Below, piece after piece: positions 60,522 through 64,000 of a stretch of DNA of 64,000 nt. Where the stretch lies: the NCBI GenBank assembly GCA_009694195.1, contig SHVQ01000007.1, positions 1 to 64,000 on the forward strand, written 5' to 3'. The notes beneath the pieces are model-generated. The model was not told the DNA's origin, searched no databases, and saw nothing but the letters and a program-made list of their open reading frames with translations. The position numbers and the translations under genes are program-made. This DNA comes from Rhodospirillales bacterium. GTDB taxonomy: Bacteria > Pseudomonadota > Alphaproteobacteria > Rhodospirillales > SHVQ01. The stretch's first letter is position 1, and each line of letters begins with the position of its first letter.

Positions 60522-61523
60522 ATGGTTGCGATTCCCGATTCGATGAAGGCCATCGAGATCCGCGAGCCCGGCGGGCCCGAAGTCTTGACGCCGGCCGAGC
60601 GCCCGGTCCCGAAGCCGGGGCAGGGTGACGTGCTGATCCGCGTTGCCTATGCCGGCGTCAACCGGCCGGACGTGGTTCAACGGAAAGGTCAATACCCGCC
60701 GCCGCCCGGAGCTTCCGATATTCCAGGCCTCGAGGTCTCCGGCACGATCGTGGCCCTGGGGTCCGGCACTGAGGCTTGGCGCGACGGCGATCTCGTGTGC
60801 GCGCTGCTCACCGGCGGCGGCTACGCCGAATATGCCGTCGCGCCGGCGGCCCAGTGTCTGCCGCTCCCGCGCGTCCTCGGGCTGAAAGAGGCGGCAGCCC
60901 TGCCGGAGACATTTTTCACCGTCTGGAGCAACGTGTTCGACCGCTGCCACCTCGCTGCGGGTGAAAATTTCCTCGTCCACGGCGGAACCTCCGGCATCGG
61001 CACGACGGCGATCCAGCTCGCCAAGGCGTTCGGCGCCCGCGTCTATGCCACGGCCGGATCGGACGAAAAGTGCCGAGCGTGCGAGCGACTCGGCGCCGAC
61101 CGCGCGATCAACTACAAGACCGAGGACTTCGTCGCGATCGCGAAGGAGGCACCGGGGGGCGGCGTGAACGTGATCCTGGATATGGTCGGCGGCGACTACA
61201 TTCAGAAGAACATCTCCGCCCTCGCGGTCGGCGGCCGGCTCTGCTTCATCGCGTTCCTCGGCGGCAGCAAGGTCGAGGTGAACTTCATGTCGGTGCTGCT
61301 GAAGCGACTCACCATCACGGGGTCCACCTTGCGGGCGCAGCCGGTTCCCTTCAAGGCTGCGATCGCGAAACAGATCAAGGACAAGGTATGGCCGCTGATT
61401 GCCCAGGGCCGCATCAAGCCGGTCATGCACGCCGAATTCCCGCTCACCAAGGCGGCCGACGCTCACCGGCTGATGGAATCGAGCACGCATATCGGAAAAA
61501 TCGTATTGTCCGTTGTCCCTTAA
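60522..61523 (+). CDS. NAD(P)H quinone oxidoreductase, zinc-less MDR family (PIG3/QOR-like)
   Basis: 333 residues. The GroES-like N-domain (AGVNRPDVVQRKGQYPPPPG, then IPGLEVSGTIVALG) lacks catalytic zinc cysteines. The Rossmann motif is NFLVHGGTSGIGTTAIQLAKAFG and the coenzyme region continues YATAGSDEKCRACERLGADR. It reduces quinones or enones with NADPH. It starts 60 bases after fhs, past a small imperfect hairpin (60480-60501), and precedes the D-hydroxyacid dehydrogenase by 26 bases. Its role in the pathway is unknown. Confidence 0.87.
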   Translation: MVAIPDSMKAIEIREPGGPEVLTPAERPVPKPGQGDVLIRVAYAGVNRPDVVQRKGQYPPPPGASDIPGLEVSGTIVALGSGTEAWRDGDLVCALLTGGGYAEYAVAPAAQCLPLPRVLGLKEAAALPETFFTVWSNVFDRCHLAAGENFLVHGGTSGIGTTAIQLAKAFGARVYATAGSDEKCRACERLGADRAINYKTEDFVAIAKEAPGGGVNVILDMVGGDYIQKNISALAVGGRLCFIAFLGGSKVEVNFMSVLLKRLTITGSTLRAQPVPFKAAIAKQIKDKVWPLIAQGRIKPVMHAEFPLTKAADAHRLMESSTHIGKIVLSVVP

Positions 61524-61549
61524 GACGGGCGGCAGTGAGGAAGGCCCGA

Positions 61550-62503
61550 ATGGTCAAGCTCGCACTCCTCGACGACTACCAGAACGCGGCGCTCAAGATG
61601 GCCGACTGGGGCCGGCTCCCGAAGGACGTGAAGATCACCGTCTTCAACGACACCATCGCCGACATCGAAGGCGTCGCAAAGCGTCTCCAGGATTTCGAGA
61701 TCATCGGCATCATGCGCGAGCGCACGCCCTTCCCGCGTGCCCTGTTCGAGAAGCTGCCCAAGTTGAAATTGCTGGTGACCACCGGCATGCGCAATCTCGC
61801 GATCGATCTTGCGGCGGCGAGGGATCGGGGCGTCATCGTGTGCGGCACCGATGCCTCTGCCGGCGCCACGGTCGAGATGACCTGGGCCCTGATGCTCGCG
61901 CTCATCCGCCACGTCCCGGCCGAGGACCGGGCCATGCGCGAAGGCCGCTGGCTGCATACCATTGGCTGCGATCTCAAGGGCAGGACGCTTGGGATCATGG
62001 GTCTCGGCCGCCTCGGCTCGCAGGTCGCGGCCATCGCGCACGCCTTCGGGATGAAGCTCATCGCCTGGAGCCAGAACATGACGGACGAGCGCGCGAAAGC
62101 ATGCGGCGCCGTGCGCGTGAGCAAGGAGGACCTGCTCTCCCAGTCCGATATCGTCACCATCCATCTGCTGCTGAGCGACCGCACGCGCGGCCTGATGGGC
62201 CCGGCCGAGCTCCGCCTGATGAAGCCGACCGCGTATCTCATCAATACGTCGCGCGGGCCCATCGTGCAGGAGCAGGCGCTGATCGACGCCATCAAGAAAC
62301 GGCAGATCGCGGGCGCCGCCATGGACGTCTACGACATCGAGCCCTTGCCCAAGGACCATCCGTACCGGAGCCTGGAGAATACCGTGCTCACGCCCCACGC
62401 GGCCTACTCGACCGAGGAGACGTTCCGGGTTTTTTATCCGCAGATGGTCGAGGATATCTCCGCCTACCTCGCGGGGAAGCCGATCCGCATCCTCAATCCG
62501 TGA
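61550..62503 (+). CDS. D-2-hydroxyacid dehydrogenase (phosphoglycerate-dehydrogenase-like)
   Basis: 317 residues from ATG 61550, with GAGGAAGG upstream; the open frame continues 160 codons upstream as a shadow. The NAD Rossmann motif is LGIMGLGRLGSQVA. Catalytic residues are Arg in INTSRGPIVQ, Glu in DVYDIEPLP and His in LTPHAAYST. It reduces a 2-oxo acid to the D-hydroxy acid, or the reverse. Directly upstream of the SuyAB-like pair it could supply or remove one enantiomer. It does not look specifically like SlcC, so a sulfolactate role is only a guess. Confidence 0.88.
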   Translation: MVKLALLDDYQNAALKMADWGRLPKDVKITVFNDTIADIEGVAKRLQDFEIIGIMRERTPFPRALFEKLPKLKLLVTTGMRNLAIDLAAARDRGVIVCGTDASAGATVEMTWALMLALIRHVPAEDRAMREGRWLHTIGCDLKGRTLGIMGLGRLGSQVAAIAHAFGMKLIAWSQNMTDERAKACGAVRVSKEDLLSQSDIVTIHLLLSDRTRGLMGPAELRLMKPTAYLINTSRGPIVQEQALIDAIKKRQIAGAAMDVYDIEPLPKDHPYRSLENTVLTPHAAYSTEETFRVFYPQMVEDISAYLAGKPIRILNP

Positions 62504-62584
62504 GGCGGGCAATCTTGTTTTGAGAACGCGATACGCATCTGATACCCCTAGAGCAGCGGAGATCGAAAACGGAGGGACAAGGAC

Positions 62585-62872
62585 GTGGCTGCACCTCATT
62601 TTCTCGTGCACAACCCGACCGACACGGTCGGGGTCGTGGTGGTCGAAGACGTGAAGGCCGGCCGTGCGCTGAACGGCTGGATGATGGAGACGGACAAAAC
62701 CATCAAGCTGAAGGCGCTCGACCCTGTCCCGCTCGGGCACAAGATCGCGCTTCAAGACATCAAGAAGGGCGAAACCATCATGAAGTACGGGCATGATATC
62801 GGCCGCGCGGTCGCCAAGATCGGGAAGGGCCGGCACGTCCACGTCCACAACGTGAAAACGAAGAGGTGGTAG
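62585..62872 (+). CDS. suyA: SAF-domain small subunit of a UxaA-family hydro-lyase, SuyA-like
   Basis: 95 residues from GTG 62585, with GGAGGGACAAGG upstream. The protein is one SAF beta-clip: [20 protein letters not shown], then [20 protein letters not shown] and [20 protein letters not shown], ending KTKRW. Altronate dehydratases carry this domain fused to the large domain. A separate gene of this size ending NVKTKRW is how I remember the alpha subunit of (2R)-sulfolactate sulfo-lyase. The large subunit starts three bases after the stop. It would help bind substrate or metal. Confidence 0.65.
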   Translation: MAAPHFLVHNPTDTVGVVVVEDVKAGRALNGWMMETDKTIKLKALDPVPLGHKIALQDIKKGETIMKYGHDIGRAVAKIGKGRHVHVHNVKTKRW

Positions 62873-62874
62873 TC

Positions 62875-64000
62875 ATGGCCCGTAAAAACCCGGCGCCCAC
62901 GTTCTGGGGTTACCGTCGGAAGAACGGCCGGGTCGGCGTTCGCAATCACGTGATCGTGCTTCCGCTCGACGATCTGTCGAACGCGGCCTGCGAGGCCGTG
63001 GCGAACAATATCAAGGGCGTGATGGCGTTGCCCCATGCCTACGGGCGCCTCCAATTCGGCGCCGACTTGGATCTGTTCTTCCGCACGCTGATCGGGACGG
63101 GCGGAAACCCCAACGTCGCGGCCTGCGTCGTCATCGGAATCGAGCCCGGTTGGACCAAGCGCGTGGTCGACGGCATCGCCAAGACGGGAAAGCCGGTGGA
63201 AGGGTTCGCGATCGAGCGCAACGGCGACATCAACACCATCGCCGCCGCCAGCCGCAAGGCGAAGGAATTCCTCCAGTGGGCGAGCGAACAGAATCGCGTC
63301 GAGTGCCCGGCGACCGACCTTTGGGTGTCCGTGAAGTGCGGCGAGTCCGACACCACTTCGGGACTCGCCTCCAATCCCACGGTCGGCAACTTCATCGACA
63401 AGATGGACGCGGTCGGCGCGACCACGTGCTTCGGCGAGACCTCCGAGATCACCGGCGCCGAAAAAGTCTGCGCCTCGCGCGGCGCTACCAAATCGGTCGG
63501 CCAGAAGTTTTTTAAAACGTGGAAGGCCTACATGGACGAGGTGATCGAGCCCCACAAGACCAACGACCTCTCCGAAAGCCAGCCGACCAAGGGCAACATC
63601 GAGGGTGGCCTCACGACGATCGAGGAAAAAGCCTACGGCAACCTGGAAAAGATCGGCCGCAACGCCCGCTACATCGACGTGCTCGGCCCCGCCGAGACGC
63701 CGTCGAAGGGCCGCGGCCTCTATTTCATGGACACGTCGTCGGCTGCCGCCGAATGCGTGACCTTGCAGGCGGCGGCGGGCTTCGTCGTCCACCTGTTCCC
63801 GACCGGCCAGGGCAACGTCATCGGCAATCCGATCGAGCCGGTGATCAAGCTCACGGCCAATCCGCGCACCGCGCGCACCATGAGCGAGCACATCGATCTC
63901 GACGTCTCCGGCATCCTCCGGCGCGAGCTCACCCTCGACAAGGCCGGCGACCAGTTGATCGACGTGACGCTCCGCACCTGCAACGGGCGCCTCACCGCGG
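62875..64000 (+). CDS. suyB: Large subunit of UxaA-family hydro-lyase, SuyB-like, cut by window edge
   Basis: 375 residues visible from ATG 62875, close to full length. Motifs are [60 protein letters not shown] and [20 protein letters not shown]. These are the D-galactarate dehydratase/altronate hydrolase C-domain, an iron-dependent lyase. The split organisation and the GESDTTSGL segment fit (2R)-sulfolactate sulfo-lyase, which releases sulfite and pyruvate, but a dehydratase for another acid is a real alternative. The C-terminus lies outside the window. Confidence 0.65.
   Translation, partial: MARKNPAPTFWGYRRKNGRVGVRNHVIVLPLDDLSNAACEAVANNIKGVMALPHAYGRLQFGADLDLFFRTLIGTGGNPNVAACVVIGIEPGWTKRVVDGIAKTGKPVEGFAIERNGDINTIAAASRKAKEFLQWASEQNRVECPATDLWVSVKCGESDTTSGLASNPTVGNFIDKMDAVGATTCFGETSEITGAEKVCASRGATKSVGQKFFKTWKAYMDEVIEPHKTNDLSESQPTKGNIEGGLTTIEEKAYGNLEKIGRNARYIDVLGPAETPSKGRGLYFMDTSSAAAECVTLQAAAGFVVHLFPTGQGNVIGNPIEPVIKLTANPRTARTMSEHIDLDVSGILRRELTLDKAGDQLIDVTLRTCNGRLTA

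Noticed and set aside
61550-62503. Naming the D-2-hydroxyacid dehydrogenase SlcC
   Set aside because: The N-terminus belongs to the broad D-2-hydroxyacid dehydrogenase group and does not resemble what I remember of SlcC.

Overview
The window is one stretch of a GC-rich bacterial chromosome, almost certainly from an alphaproteobacterium with a large catabolic genome (Rhodospirillales- or Rhizobiales-like). The evidence is a short phasin, a PilZ protein, a SixA phosphatase, a soluble NAD-type formate dehydrogenase, a tripartite tricarboxylate (TctABC) carrier and many paralogous hydroxy-acid enzymes. There are no rRNA, tRNA, CRISPR, phage or transposase genes. Nearly every gene encodes uptake or breakdown of small organic acids, so the region reads as an accessory catabolic island. 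Both ends cut genes: a maleate-isomerase-like gene at the left and a SuyB/UxaA-type lyase at the right.

Layout. 1-6.8 kb: two tandem maleate-isomerase/Asp-Glu-racemase-like genes face four Ldh2-type dehydrogenases and a GST. 6.9-11.4 kb (minus): fumarase/adenylosuccinate-lyase-family enzyme, class III aminotransferase, DMT exporter and an HD-domain protein resembling di-iron oxygenases. 11.5-17.4 kb (plus): aminotransferase, class II aldolase, ectoine-hydrolase-like M24 protein, split ThDP decarboxylase (ComDE-like), glutathione peroxidase and ferredoxin-reductase-like protein. 17.4-18.9 kb: a RelE/Xre toxin-antitoxin pair, then hicAB with a frameshifted hicA; each pair has a perfect inverted repeat at its start. 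19-21.9 kb: TauD/TfdA dioxygenase, M24 protein and GAF protein. 22-27.7 kb: a complete Dpp/Opp-type ABC importer. 27.7-30.6 kb (minus): amidohydrolase and TcuA-like flavoprotein. 30.8-36.1 kb (plus): ThDP decarboxylase, MmgE/PrpD protein, beta-hydroxyacid-dehydrogenase-like protein and aldehyde dehydrogenase. 36.1-41.4 kb (minus): flavin reductase, thioesterase, enoyl-CoA hydratase, RraA-like aldolase, phasin, a third isomerase-like protein and a second DMT exporter. 41.5-45.2 kb: PilZ, a small unknown protein, isopropylmalate-dehydrogenase-like protein, M24 prolidase and SixA.

45.2-60.5 kb holds the most coherent system. It contains a two-gene NAD formate dehydrogenase, an FCD-type GntR regulator, TctA-TctC-TctB, a ThDP enzyme resembling 2-hydroxyacyl-CoA lyase 2 (ILVBL/HACL2), formyl-CoA transferase (Frc), a formyltransferase resembling the hydrolase domain of 10-formyl-THF dehydrogenase, and formate-THF ligase. 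I infer an oxalate-style cycle. Frc would pass CoA from formyl-CoA to an imported 2-hydroxy acid, the lyase would split the resulting thioester into an aldehyde and new formyl-CoA, and formate would go to the dehydrogenase or to folate. The right end (60.5-64 kb) has a quinone-oxidoreductase-like protein, a D-2-hydroxyacid dehydrogenase and a split hydro-lyase most like (2R)-sulfolactate sulfo-lyase SuyAB.

All functional names are read from motifs, lengths and remembered family features. No search was run.
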